Counted from the first letter of the stretch, positions 18,808-31,249 are shown. The stretch is 64,000 bases of DNA from Pseudisothecium myosuroides (GCA_951799445.1 OX637291.1:498501-562500), one strand, 5' to 3'. Notes: a model not told the origin generated them from the letters alone. Program-made: numbers and translations.

Positions 18808-21162
18808 CTACAACACAAAATCAAACACCAAATTCTCTCGGAAGCTATGAACTGAAGACAATCTCTCGAAGAATACGAACAAAAAAAAAGATACCCTAAA
18901 CAGAAAGAGGGACTGCACAATCTACACAGAGAGACGGCTCGGGTGTGGCACAATCTACCCTAAACCATGATAAAATTTCTCTATCCATTGGATTGCAAAT
19001 TCCACTAAATTTGAGCGCATTGAATGGTCTAGATTAATCGAGCTTCATATTTTACACAACTCCGTGATCTATTGAGCCTGAAATGGAATCATGCATGGCA
19101 GATTAACGCCGCCAACCCTGAAGAGTAGCCAAAATAATCTCAAAGCCACGAATACACTGACATCAGGTGCGCGCACTTTCTGCAAAAAGCAACGGAACAG
19201 CTGGTATGTTTAATGCATCTCAATAGCAGGCATAAAGTTTGCTATTGTTTGTTCTGTTTTAGCAGGGATAAAGTTGTATTTCTTTGTTGTATTAACGTGA
19301 AAGAACATTAATAGAATGTGGTCGTAATGGAGTCGCCAACGTCGTAGGGAATTCTTGTACTGTAGCGTAGAAGTCAAGCCGCCCATGTACATGCCACCCA
19401 TTTTTAGAGCACTTTTGAGGCATGCATAGGATTTTAATTTTCAATTATTTTAGGCAATGCAAAATGCGATAATCACTAGAAGGATGAAGCATTTACATGC
19501 ATAGCAATTTATAGATGAAATTTCATTATTCATCCAAAATAATGTACGTTCATCCAAAATAGAGTTATACTGTTCCAATATTTGGTAGTGCATTACCAAT
19601 TTCATCCAATAATAAATATATATATTTTATTAAATATTCCAAAAAAAAATTCATCGCTAGTGATGCGCTATCAAGTATTGACACGTGAGGATGGTCTTTG
19701 TCTTTGTTTGTTTTTCTAGAGTTTTATATTGATAAATCAAGGTCTACACATAAAGATGATCAATGGTAGTTGATAATATTCATATATTGTTTAGATACTA
19801 AATGTTGAAGATCTACATATATGTGCAATATCCATGAAGATGTGCAACATCCACAAAGATCTATGATACATGATATTTTAAAGAAATTATTAAGTAATAA
19901 AATGTAAGGTGTAGATTAATAATAAAAAATATATATATATTTAATTTGGAATTTTAAGAGTGAAGTTAGTTCATGAAATATTTGTAGTCTTTCAACACTA
20001 TATAAAAACTTCTATATAGGAAAATTGTAGCACTTGTAGACCTTAAGGAACACACTTTTGAATCAAAAAATTTCCTCTTCTACTATTCTTAGAACAATAT
20101 TAAATTATAGTCCATCCTTGAGCACAACACAAATATTTTTTAAACCAATATTAAAACTTCTTATGTATTTTGATGTATTCCAAACAACCAAACATGTATC
20201 TAAAGAAGTTGATTTGAAAATATAACCACATAGCGCTCTTCGTTTAATTAAAATATGAATATTTCATGTTCACATGTTTGCCATTTGAAATAATCTTAGT
20301 ATACAAAAGGACATTTGAAATTTTTAACTTCTGAATATTATAATAAATAAAAAATATTTTAAATTTTAGTAATGGAGTGCTTTTCCACTATATCATTTCT
20401 TTGTTATATCACCATTTTTTTTAAAATTAATCACATTATTTTTTATTAGGTAATGGTTGCTTTTTTAATCTTTGAAAAAGCTGACCTGTTGGTTTTCAAG
20501 CAAAAAGATGAGCTTAGGTTAAGAACTTATGTTTCATTGTCAAAAACAAACATTGCAAGCCAAAACTATACTCAAATACTAGTCAAAAAGGACAAAAAAT
20601 AGCTATAATTCGTAGTACATGTTAAAAATTAGACGATTTTAAGAAAATTATAGTGCAGAAATTTTGGGTCTAACCCCTTTTTTGGTCCATTTGAGTGTGA
20701 TTTGACCCTATCGGAAATTGACGTTTGTGATAGTGCTACTTTGCTAAGAGTTCTAGCTTGACGTGAGTCGTTGTACTTTGTCAAACTCTTTTGAGGGGAC
20801 TTGTAATTCAACTCGCCTCGAGTTGAAATGCGGATACATTGGTTTTGAAATTGAGTGTAATATATTGTGATTATTGGGTTTTGTTGTAATGAAAATTTGC
20901 AATTGCAAGAAATTCGTATTGCGTTCCTACGTCGCATCTGAGGCTTCAGAGTGATAATTGTCTGTTGTATTCACGATTGGTGTTTACCAATATTCTTTTT
21001 CAGCATCTATGTTACTAGATACTGCTTTCTTACTTGTTATAGGGATATTAAAGTCGATTGAAGTTCAGTTTCATAAATGGTTGTGTGTGTTATATTTGAA
21101 ACGGAATTAGTACATACTATCATATCAGTCACTGATGTTTATGTGGTCCATGCACAGACATA
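18808..21162. other. AT-rich intergenic region
   Basis: No supported gene. From 19400 to 20640 it is strongly AT-rich with short A/T tracts and scattered TATA-like strings. The minus-strand frame at 20629-20937 has no supporting feature. From about 20900 the composition rises towards the pseudogene. A CAG at 21150-21160, just before the ATG at 21163, could be a 5'-UTR splice acceptor. Confidence 0.5.
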
Positions 21163-23994
21163 ATGGAGGTTGGAAGGCAAGTGGTACCAAAGTACTCTTC
21201 CGATGAAGGAGAGATTAACATTGTGCCTGAAGATGTTCTGGATATTCCTGACTATGAAGGCATCCCATGACGTCTTTGGATTACAAAGGTGGTCACTTTG
21301 CACAACGCGGCTAGTGTGGTAGTAGCTGAGGGGATTTGTCACAGCGTTAATTTTGACCTCGTTATTGGTTCTGATGGTCCCTTGGGAAATTCCCTTGTTG
21401 CCGTCCAAATCTCAAAGTCCCTGGTTGCTGATGTCGTTCTTGATGATTGGAGGTACTCTTTACGAGCATGGCCGATTAAACATGTGTACTTGAATGGGGC
21501 AAGCCTACGCGATCACGACCTCAGGGACGAGTACAACCGTCGGCAAGCTAGCCTCTTGCGGGCATCCTCCTTTGGGTCTAGACCGTATGCAAGCGTTGTC
21601 AGAAATCCTCCTGTTCAGACTTGTGTGAAGGCTAAGACATTGCTCACCCAAGCATCGATTAATTCAGTTTCAAGCAAAACGTGCTGCTCAAAGAACTGCG
21701 TTCAACCTTTTCCAAGGGAGAAGATTCAAGCATTTCGAGAACATATGTACCAGAACTCCACTTTCAAATTTCGGTACCACATGAAGTTGGATGTACATCG
21801 CCAAGTCCATCGTAATGGTGAAGGCAAGAGGGTGGTCACTATTGAAGGGATTGATGTTTGTTTGGCGGCATGGCGGCATATTGCTGGTGTCTTGGAGAGC
21901 ACCTTCCACCGTTTCCAAGGGTTTGCTGCCAAAGGTGAACAAGCTCAGCGTCACGGTAACTTGGGCACGCTCAAGCCTCGCAAACATACGTTGCAGGCCA
22001 CCGCTACGTTGAAGTGTGTCCTTGAGAAGTCGACGGACCATATGCCGCATCGCTCTCACACTCTTCCTTCAGGAGAGAAGGTGGTGTCAAAGATTTTGCC
22101 GGCTACCTTCAAATGGAAGGAGACTATTCCCAAGGTCAACACAGCGAACACTGTGTTTGGGTTAAAGGAAGTCTCTATTTCTAATATCAGCAAGATCAGG
22201 AAATTAAACTTCCCTGAATACAATGCCAAGAAGCCTGGAGATAATTTTGCACGTTGTGCAAAATGTGATAGATTGAAGACTTTGAAGAGGATCGCCGTTG
22301 TTGGCTTGCAACAGAAGTGGAGCCAAATCTTGGAGAAACATTTGGCTATAGCTCGTGCACATCGGGATCAGTGCTATGCCAATCGCTACGCGTCAAGTGC
22401 ATATCGTCATGAGTGCTTGACAATCATGCATGACAAAATGGATCATGCTAAAACGGCTTCTCCTGTGTTCTCGCACAAGAGCAAGCAACTTGATGGACTC
22501 ATGAAGCTATCGGTCTCTATGACAGGTATGATTGCCCACGGGCATGGTGATGTGCGTTACGCACATTACGGTCTTGATATCTTCCTCCATGACTCAAACT
22601 ACACGGTTGGGTCGTTAGCAAAGCTCTTGTAGGACCTCGAATTGCCTCCAAAGTATTCCTCTCGGGAATTGTTTGTTGGGTCGGGCTCAGCTCCTATATT
22701 TCGCGCGGTCTTGCAAGGATCTGATATGTGCAAGTCATCGCTTCGACCTGCTCCGAAAGTTGCAATTGCTGGAACTCGTCTTCCTTCGGTGCTAAACATA
22801 CAAATGGACAACGCCACGGGGGACAACAAAAATAGATTTGTATTTGCATTTTGGTCCCTTCTCGTTGCGAAGAAGGTCTTTCGTGAGGTTTATGTGAGTT
22901 TCATGTTGGTTGGTCACACGCATGACGACATTGACGCCTTGTTTGGAAGATGGAGTATGCACTTGAAAAAAGATAACTTCCCAACCATCCCATCTCTCAT
23001 CACGAAGTCCTTTATGGATGTGGACTCCGTTCCTACAATTCCTCATCTTATTGAGGAGGTACCTGATTTCAAAGCCTTCATAGAAGGCTCGCTTCTCGTA
23101 GGGGAGGATGCACTTGTTGGCCATACAAAGGCACAACAGTTCAAGTTTTATTTGAATTCTGCTGGTGTTCCTATCATGAAGTACAAGCTGTATTGCACGG
23201 ATAGTGATTGGCTCCCACAAGAAGGTGGAGGGATCAAAATGTGGCAAGAGGATTCCGAAGGACGTAGCCTATAGCCTCGTGGGGAGTCGCTGCCTGTTGT
23301 CCACCTTCCAATGCGCGGCGTGGACGACATTTATAAGGGTTTATCTGGGTTCATCAAATATTGGGAGGCAATATGGGATGAAGACGGAAGTGGAGAGTAC
23401 AGGAGACATTTTGAACATTTGGTGTTTTATTGGCGGGCTGTAAATGCAGCTTTGAAGGAGTCGATCGAACCGGCTATTTCGTTGAAGGATGGATTCTGGC
23501 CTTCTTCTCGAATTGAAAGAACAGAGGGGGATGAGCTGGATGAAGATGGTGAAGTTCATGAGGACTTTGCTGAGGATGATGCCTTTGTGGGGCAACTCCG
23601 CAATCGCCCATTGCTGTCTTTTTGAGTGGCGCGTGATGTTTACAAGGGGTATGTCGTCGCCCTTCGACCGGAGGATACAAAACCTGTATGGATTGCTCTA
23701 GCCTTGTCCGATCCTTTTACAAATCCAATCCATCCCAATTGTGTACTCATTCAGTACTTGAAGCCCACGGCACGAGAGCGAGATATCCAAGCATCCTATT
23801 CTGGATGGGACTCTGCCAAAGGATTGCGTTGGAGAGTGAACCATGATGAGGATCCGGTCTGGGAAGACACAAAAGGTCTACTCACGGCATGGAAGTCTCG
23901 GGTGAAGAAGGACAAAGTGGATCCTATTTATAAAATCCCATTGACTCAAGTTGATATCATCAAAGAGAGTTTGGCTTCAAACCCCTCTGATTAA
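21163..23994 (+). pseudogene. Long DUF7869-like gene with four in-frame stops
   Basis: A single reading frame of 944 codons runs from ATG 21163 to TAA 23994 with no frameshift, interrupted only by TGA 21268, TAG 22630, TAG 23272 and TGA 23623. The protein has a CCSKNC-type Cys cluster followed by a FPREKIQAFREH region, a basic middle part, and a signature block near 22805 (MDNATGDNKN, VGHTHDDIDALFGRW, FPTIPSL). From memory this block belongs to large families of DUF7869-type proteins in non-seed plants and some other eukaryotes, function unknown. The spaced acidic residues (D...N, HTHDDID) are reminiscent of RNase-H-fold transposases, which is inference only. All four stops can be explained by C-to-T or G-to-A change. 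Confidence 0.75.
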
Positions 23995-24328
23995 GCATAT
24001 ACGGGATACTATAGAGATATTTTGTAGTATTTTAACCTACGCTTAATAATTTATATTTGATGTTCTATTTCGTGGTTTTGCTTTGCATACCCACAAATGA
24101 TTTTATACGGTTTTATACGTTTTTTATAGAGTAGATGGTATATTTTGGAATATTAAGAATGATTTGATTTCATTGATTTCTATGGGAACATCTATTTTAT
24201 ATTGTACAAAGTACTTTGCAGAGCAAGTGCTTTTATACATAGTATTTAATATATTTACAATTACATTATACATTTATTTCTATATGTATTGACATCATTT
24301 CTCGCATCATTTTTGTTATGTGTGTATA
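23995..24328. other. Short AT-rich spacer
   Basis: 3' flank of the pseudogene. It is AT-rich with no gene or repeat landmark seen before the D1 repeat begins near 24329. Confidence 0.5.
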
Positions 24329-25567
24329 TGAGTCTTCAAATTAGCACTTAGAGCTCTGGGTTTATTTTTCGCGATTTATTGTTAGTTTTTAGTGTTAATT
24401 CATGCAAAATAGCATGAATTAGTAGTTGAGAGGAGTTTGGTAGAAGTCCCTACCAGATTAGTGAGGAGTCTTCCTAAAATCATGGAAAGCACAAAATACT
24501 CTACTTTTCTATGTTTAGGTCTTAGTTTAGTATCTTAGAGTCCATATTTATGTTTTAGAGAGATGTGAGGATGTGAGAATTAGCCAGTTCTAGTGTCCTG
24601 TCCATGTAAAACTCGACATGTGAGCACATGTGACAGCCTGGCTGAATCATAAGAGTCTATGTTCAAGTTTAGAAGTGTCTAGATCCAATTCATGTGGAAT
24701 TTGGACTAGTTATGCAAAGACCTACAAATGTTGAAGAATACGAACCAGAATGCAAAATAGAAGAAGGGCAAGGTGATTGGAACTTACAAAAAGTTGCTTT
24801 TAGGGTAAAAGCATGCCAAGAAATCAACAGGGAAGCTAATCATCCACAACAAACCTCGGTACCAAATTAATTTCCCCCTCGGGGGAAAAGTATTAAAGAA
24901 CTACTAAATTTAGCATCCTTATTGGAGGTTTGGTTTTGCCCTTACCTTTTGGACTTCCTAGAAGATTGCCCAAAAGTTTCGGGATTTTACAAAACTCCAC
25001 GATGACTCCATGGGAAGTCAACCGCCTTTGAAACTGATGGTAATTTCCTAGAAATTACCCAGAGTGCGGTAAAATCTCACTAAAAATTAGATTAGAGTTT
25101 TATATATAAAATAAGCAATCAGTCAAGTTTGAAGACTTTCTGATAGTCAGAAGTACCAGAATCGGCAACGACATCGAATTTCACAAAAATTTACTATATG
25201 GCGGCGGGTTGACCGGCGAACCAGGAGCTAGCGGTGTCCGAATGTCGCAAACAAGGAGTCTTTTCTTACTCTCACAAACCTTCCAAGCAACCCTAGCTAG
25301 TCAATTTCCTTGGAAATTGCAAATTCCAATAGTTGGAGTTTTGACTTTTCTTTGGAATTACCGTTAGTGGTTTTTACAAGTATTTACAGCCTGGAAGAAG
25401 GGGGTACGGAATCCCCTAGGCTAATTGGGGTCTTCTGAACGCAATGGCGCAATCCGTTTGGCATTTTGAGCTTTTCTCCAAAAGTTAGAGCGATTATAGC
25501 AATAGAGTAGAAAGTTAGAAGTAATTTAAGTTTTTTCCTAGGTAGTTAAAGTTGACTTTTGAGGAAG

Positions 25568-25638
25568 CTTGGAGTGCACTCCAAGTCTCCAAGACTTACT
25601 TGGAAAGTACTCCAAGCTTGCTTGGGGAGTACTCCAAG
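25568..25638 (+). promoter_or_regulatory. Three 18-bp palindromes upstream of D1 TATA box
   Basis: CTTGGAGTGCACTCCAAG (25568-25585), CTTGGAAAGTACTCCAAG (25599-25616) and CTTGGGGAGTACTCCAAG (25621-25638). All are variants of one inverted-repeat site ending 12 bp before the TATA box. Copies D2 and D3 have unrelated sequence here, so this is a subfamily-specific promoter module. Confidence 0.5.
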
Positions 25639-25650
25639 TCCTTGGGAGGG

Positions 25651-25658
25651 TATAAAAG
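25651..25658 (+). promoter_or_regulatory. TATA box of D1
   Basis: TATAAAAG is followed by GGCCTCCC and a CT-rich tract. The other copies have TATATAAGGCC at the corresponding position (29964-29971 minus; 45150-45157 plus). Confidence 0.6.
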
Positions 25659-26586
25659 GGCCTCCCTTCTTCTCAGTACGCACCTCCTCTTTTGTTCTCG
25701 GGGTTTGGCCGCCTTGTGGCCAAACCTCTCTTCTCTTCTTGTGCGAAACCTCTGGCACATTTTCTTCTCTAAGTTCTGGCCACTAGGGCCACATTTTATG
25801 ATTCTCTTTGTATCTCGAGCGTTGGGTCGCAACTCTGGTGTTTTTTGAAGCTTTCTTGAAGGACGTGGAGGTCCCTTCAAGTAGCAACTTTGTACTTTTG
25901 TGTGTTGGAAGTTTAGTCTTTTAAATTCTTTGTTTTCTTTTATTGTTGAGTTCCATACTAATCCTAAGGACATTCTAACCGAATTCTGGCGATGCCGTTA
26001 GTTAGAATCCCTTAAAGCTTGCATTCAAAATGTTGTTGTGATCTTGTACTCGCTTCTTGAGTACATATTGATATTATTTGGAGAGATTTTGGGTTGGAAC
26101 CAAAACTCTTAAGGTCCACGTACTAAGTATTGCTAAGTGAGAGAAGTTGGGTTGGATCCAACTCTCTAAAGTCAGTTTTTAACTAATTGTTGTCCGAGAA
26201 TTTGGTGCTAACCCACCATACGGCAAAGCTTTCGCCCCTTTCCTAATTTTCAAAAGCTAGAATCAACTACATCTAGCCTTTGATCATTCTGACAGCAAAG
26301 CTTTGATTTGCAAACCTTGTTGAACTTGCGTGAGGATTGATTGCTGTTTTTAAAAGTTATTAGGAATGGACAGAACTGTGAGAGCTTTTCTAAAACAACA
26401 ATTGAACTGAGAGTTGTTTCTGCAAGCCATTGTTGTTGTTTTTGAGCATTCATAGACTGAAGAGAGAGAGAGAGGAAGCCCCTCTTAAGCGGCTTTCTTT
26501 GACAAGGAGTGACGTCATAACGATCAGGTAACGAATTATTTTGGTTGACTTTCTTGTCATTTATTATAGTAACTTCAAAAATTACT

Positions 26587-26756
26587 GTGGTAATGTTTGA
26601 AGTTATTGGAAAAAGTTACCGTTGTAGTATTTGAAGTTATTGGGAAAAGTTACTGTGGTAATGTTTGAAGTTACTGGGAAAAGTTACCGTGGTAATATTT
26701 GAAGTTACTGGAAAAAATTACTGTGGTAGTTTTAGAAGTTACTAAAAATAGTCATT
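26587..26756 (+). repeat. 34-bp minisatellite
   Basis: Five units start at 26587, 26621, 26655, 26689 and 26723, spaced exactly 34 bp, with core GTGGTAATGTTTGAAGTTA. Degenerate half units extend to about 26815. A hairpin, GATGGATGAAGTTT with its complement AAACTTCATCC, follows at 26843-26893. Confidence 0.75.
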
Positions 26757-27110
26757 TAAAGTTATTGAGACAATTATTGTGGGAAGTTTTTAAAGTAGTT
26801 ATTGTGGTAGATTAGAGTTAGATTATTAGGTCATAAGGTATTGATGGATGAAGTTTATAGATTAGTCTAAAAAAAAAACTTCATCCATTGATAACTTCTA
26901 TTAGGAGTGTTTGTTTTTAGATTTCTTTATCATGTTGGAAAGGGTAAAGTAAGCCCTACATCTTAGTTTGTTTAACTTTTTTGCTTGACTAATTCATATT
27001 GGGCTATTGGCTCTCAGTTTTGGTTGGCATAGCCAAAACTGGACCTTAGGTACTAATTTGTTTGGTTTGGTTAGTCACTGCCATTAGGAAAATTCAAAGT
27101 AGGAAATACA

Positions 27111-27241
27111 ACAAAGTGTCCATTGCTTGGAAGGCAAACACTTGACTAGTAATCACCCAACCAGGAATAAATCTCCAACGAAACAGCCGCTAGAGCCCGT
27201 GTGTAACTTTCTGACTCAAGGGTGGAGTTAGAAACACTCAC
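27111..27241 (+). repeat. Dispersed repeat G, copy 1
   Basis: About 130 bp highly similar to 49061-49193 (shared GCCGCTAGAGCCCGTGTGTA, then GGGTGGAGTTAGAAACACTC). Both copies lie downstream of GGATGAAGTTT hairpins and so may be the far end of one larger repeat. Confidence 0.6.
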
Positions 27242-27400
27242 AGTGTACCTTAAAAATAAATTGAAAATAGAATACGAGTGCAAAAATGGGTAGTGGGTAA
27301 GACCACTTTTTATTTTGTTAACGCATGAAGCACTTGTCACAATCCTGGGAATGGGGCTGGTTGGTTGTTACCACTTTCCTGCCTGCAGAGCTCATTGAGC

Positions 27401-27525
27401 AGCACCAAGTCATGTACATCTCATAGCCGCTCATACAAGGTCAATGGGAATCGAACCCAGACCGCCTAAATGAGATGAATAGCCTCTTACAACCAAATGA
27501 ACCAACCGTTCAGCTCATGACTTGG
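27401..27525 (-). mobile_element. tRNA-like SINE candidate flanked by 12-bp inverted repeat
   Basis: On the minus strand a B-box-like GGTTCGATTCC (27455-27445) follows an A-box-like TGGTTCATTTGG (27502-27491) at tRNA-like spacing (35 bases between). The pair is bracketed by CACCAAGTCATG (27401-27412) and CATGACTTGGTG (27514-27525). I see no intact tRNA fold, no poly(A) end and no second copy in the window. Confidence 0.35.
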
Positions 27526-28698
27526 TGTCCAACAAGGAACACAATAGGAATTTATATATAATAATAACTAAAATAATAATGAACCGTAGTTTGTACGAGG
27601 AGAATTGACGGCCCTCAACTCAAATTGTAATGGAATTTATACCTTATATCCCTACACCCAACTATCCTCAACTTAAAATTACTTGCACTGAACTTCAAAT
27701 TTTTGGCTTAGAAATGAACAATATTATTTTGGGAGGGTCCGAAACTCCCATTTTAATGAATATGATGTTCTCCCCATTCCCACAATGTTCCCGATGGTCC
27801 GCTCTCTGTCCTTGCTTCCTGATCTGGTCCCTCGCCTTCCTAGACCGGTTTTGATATTTTTTTAAAAGACTGACTGGTTCTGGACTTCTGGTATTTTCCA
27901 ATTACTGATCTGGTTCTGGTATTTTTCAAATATCGAACTGGTTCTGGTATTCAACTAAAACAACTAAGTGATAAAATAAATAAATATAAACTAAACGGAA
28001 GAAAACTAACTCACTCAAATTTCAACTAGCTAAAGGTTTTTTGGTTTCGGGTTTTTGGTATGATGCCTAAGTAAGGCAACTAAACTAAACGATATTTTTG
28101 GGTGTTTTGAGATAAACTAGCAAGCAAAACTAACATAAAGGCTAAACTAACAACTAAAGGTTTGAGGAATTTTCTAAAATAGAGCAACTAAACTAACGAA
28201 AGGGTTTTTTTAGGATTTTTGGGATAGAGTGGTAAACTAAACAAAACAACTAAAATTTGTGACTTGGTATGAAAGCAAAACAAACACATGAGCAAATTTC
28301 GGCGGAAGAAAGGGAGCCACTGAGCGTGAGTTCTTGGCTTAAGTAGCCAACACGCCGGGGGGGTTTTCCAATTATTCCTTCGACGTAAATTGGCTTAGGG
28401 TCAAAGCTTCGCCATGCAGGAGCGACCCTAGGCTAAACTTGTAAACTTATAGGTTCCAGTGGCTACAGGAATGTTTTAATTCTTAAAGGAGGTACACATA
28501 AAAGTGTTTAAACCAAACATTAAGGACTAAAATAATTCCCAAGGTATCAAATGGCTTTAATTCTTAATTGAGGTACACATGAAAGTGTTTAAACCGAAAA
28601 TTAGGAATCAAATCACACCAAACTTTGTTATACAACAAAGTTTGGGCGGTGTGTTGAGTATTAGAATCTTTTGGTAAAGACTAGCTTCACCGCTTTAA

Positions 28699-29631
28699 CC
28701 CTTAAAGGCCCAAGGCCTTTTTTCTGCCAAAAAACCATCAAAACTGCCATTTCTATAGCAAGGAGTAAAAAAAAATGAAAAATGTTTTTTTTGCACATTT
28801 AACCATAGAATCTTACACCTAACTAGTATGAAAATGTGTGGAAAAAATTTCAGAATTTTTGACCGCTCAGATTGCAAGATATCTGCGTTTAAAGTGGAAA
28901 ATACAAGTATTTCAATACATTGCGGGACTAGATTTTTTGACCTTAAACATTTTTCACTTCAAATTTTTGCACTACAGAGTTTTGTGCTTCAAATCTTTAT
29001 AGTGGAGAATTGATGTTGAGAGTCTAGGGAAAAAAAATATATTCAAAAAAACTTAATTATCATTCCCAAAAAATTTATTAAGTAGAAGTAGGTATGAGAT
29101 AGAAGGAAAATCTAAAACATTAATATATTTTAGATGGAATTAAAAAACACTAATCCCAATGGTGAGATTGTTCTAGCAAGTAAATTAAACCATGAAAATT
29201 TTTTTATTTTTTTAGTTGCAAAAATAGCATTTAGAAATGAATCCTACAAGTTATTTTTCAAGAAGATGCTCTGACTGCCCGAAAAACAAGAATGTCCATA
29301 ACTTTCTCATAACAAATCCAAATGAAATGTATCAAAGCTTTCCAGATAGACAAAAATATAATCTACAAGAAAAAAAATATTAAAAAAAAAAAATCAAATT
29401 TTTGCCAAATTTTTCTTGCTGCCCGAACTGCCCAGTTACGAAAAAAAGTAACATATTTGGCCATAACTTTTGACTCCTATTTCCAAATGTCCTGAAATTT
29501 AGTGCATATGCAAGATATTCCTCGCACCCACCTTCTCTTAAAATTTCAGCTTAAAATATGGAAATCTCTAGTCACACGGACTTGCCCAAAATTTCTATAC
29601 AGCCAAAAAACGCATGCCGGTCCTTTAGGGG
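28699..29631 (+). mobile_element. piggyBac-type MITE, copy F1
   Basis: 933 bp bounded by TTAA on both sides (28695-28698 and 29632-29635). Terminal inverted repeats are CCCTTAAAGG at the left and CCTTTAGGGG at the right. It is AT-rich without a transposase ORF. Its internal sequence is closely similar to F2. TTAA target duplication with ends starting CCC is the hallmark of piggyBac-superfamily elements, so this is most likely a non-autonomous derivative. Confidence 0.75.
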
Positions 29632-29963
29632 TTAAGAATTCTAGCTCAATGGTTGTTGCAAAAACACGAAATTAGTATGTTAACAAGGTATGCAAGTGTT
29701 GGGGGATGAAACCTCCCAAAAGTATAGTTTTAGTGTGGTATTGATGGTTTAAAAGGGAACCTCGAGTCCTTTAACCAGATCCTCCACTAAAAGAAAAAAA
29801 AGCAAGCAAAATGAGCAAAGATGACCAAAATTTGGCCTAACTAGTTGCTTCCGACAAAGCCGGTAAGCAAATTAAACAAGAAAGGAGAGTGTCTGTACTC
29901 CGACAGAGTGTCGATAGGCAAATAATGAAATAAAAGGGGGTATGAAAAACTTCGCGAGGAGGC

Positions 29964-29971
29964 CTTATATA
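29964..29971 (-). promoter_or_regulatory. TATA box of D2
   Basis: TATATAAG on the minus strand, followed by GCC, in a context nearly identical to D3 (45150-45157). Confidence 0.5.
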
Positions 29972-31239
29972 CTCGCTAGAAGGCCCCACCATTTAGTTTA
30001 CCATGAGATATTTGGTCTTCTTATTCAAAAACTACCCTAAACTAAATTCTAAACTACCCTAAGATATTTCCTAAATAATCTTTGTTTAATCTTTAGAATT
30101 TTCTAGAACAAGCCTTAATTAGCAAGGAAATCTTGTCCAAAATAAAATCTAAGATTTTCCCAAAGATATTTAAGAAATTAACTATTTTGACTTTGAGATA
30201 TTTTGCAAACAACCCTAGGATATTTCCAAATATTCTTAGTTTAATCTAAATTGGCTTTTAAAGGAAAGATTTGAAATCTTAACTAAATCCAATCTTCGAC
30301 TTTCACCAAGATATTTTGTGAAATAACCTTGAATTACCACTAATTACTCTAAAAAAGTCAATCTTACGGCTGAACTCTTCCTATCTTCTTGAGAACAACT
30401 CCAAATTGAAAACCGATTGCGCCTTCGCGTTCAGAAGACCCCGATTAGTTTAGGGGACTTCATTGCCCCCACTTCCAGGCTATAAATACTCGTAAAAACC
30501 ACTAACGATAACTTCAAAGAAAAGTCAAAATCCCAACTAATGGAATTTGAATTTTCCGAGAAAACTGACTGGCTAGGGTTGCCTGGAAGGTTTGTGAGAG
30601 AAAGAAAACATTCCTTGTTTGCGACATTCGGACACCGCCAGCTCCTGGTTCGCCGGTCAACTTGCCGCCATGTTGTAAATTTTTGTTAAATTCGATGTCG
30701 TTGCCGATTTTGGTACTTCTGGCTATCGGAAAGTCTTCAAACTTGATTGGTCGCTTATTTTATATATAAAACTCTCATCTAATTTTTAGTGAGATTTTAC
30801 CGCACTCTGGATAATTTCTAGGAAATTACCATCAGTTTCAAAGGCGGTTGACTTCCCATGGAGTCATCGTGGAGTTTTGTAAAATCCCGAAACTGTTGAG
30901 CATTCTTCTAGGAAGTGTCCAAAAGCTAAGGGCAAAACCAAACTGTGGGAGTACGTATCATCCGGAAAGTCCCAATTAGCAATTTAGTGGAGATAAAAGT
31001 AGCAGAACTTTTTCAATTTTTGCATTTAAATACCAAGTTAGGACTTAGATATTAGAAATAGAAATTAGTTTCTAGGTAGAAAGGATAAAACTCTAAATAG
31101 GTTACGCAGGCTGCCGGAAACCGTAGCCGGAAAGCCGGAAAGTTCCGGAAAGTTCCGGATCGTAGGGACCTACCGCCTAGGTTCCGGCTAGGGAACTTAC
31201 GGGAACGTTTTTGGCGGCGGGAACTTAGGGTTCCGACAG

Positions 31240-31249
31240 GTACTTAAAC
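31240..31249 (+). promoter_or_regulatory. TATA-like element of LTR A/B
   Basis: GTACTTAAAC is conserved in A2 (both LTRs), in A1 (minus strand near 11810) and in family B (50354-50363), always ~150-165 bp before the LORF start. It is the best candidate for the core promoter. No canonical TATAAA is present. Confidence 0.4.

Larger units (their letters stand above)
24329..27050 (+). repeat. Family D long LTR-like repeat, copy D1
   Basis: A non-coding repeat beginning TGAGTCTTCAAA. Its first ~1.2 kb matches D2 (minus strand of 44495-43890 continued at 30943-30400). It contains a box near 25448 (GGCGCAATCCGTTTGGCA) shared with families D and E, a TATA box, then a diverged downstream part with the GGCAAAGCTTT motif (26221) and a 34-bp minisatellite. 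It has no long ORF. The arrangement looks like an LTR (U3, promoter, R/U5) but neither end has a confirmed target duplication, so LTR nature is inference. Confidence 0.6.
27560..30943 (-). repeat. Family D repeat, copy D2, distal part
   Basis: Minus-strand continuation of the D2 repeat across the A2 insertion: the sequence up to 30943 resumes at 43895. In minus order it has the U3-like segment, the box around 30440 (GGCGCAATCGGTTTTC), a TATA box at 29971-29964, a downstream tract, the MITE F1, the motif GGTCAAAGCTTCGCC (28399-28413), and short degenerate repeats (28270-27860). It carries no ORF of note. The region 44.5-46 kb is the same family in the opposite orientation, so the two form a long inverted repeat around A2. 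Confidence 0.6.

Noticed and set aside
20629..20937. 102-codon minus-strand ORF in the intergenic region
   Set aside because: No splice, promoter or composition support and no recognisable family; the region is AT-rich and non-coding in character.
25546..25973. Overlapping ORFs around the D1 promoter
   Set aside because: They run through the palindromes and TATA box and are not preserved in D2 or D3.
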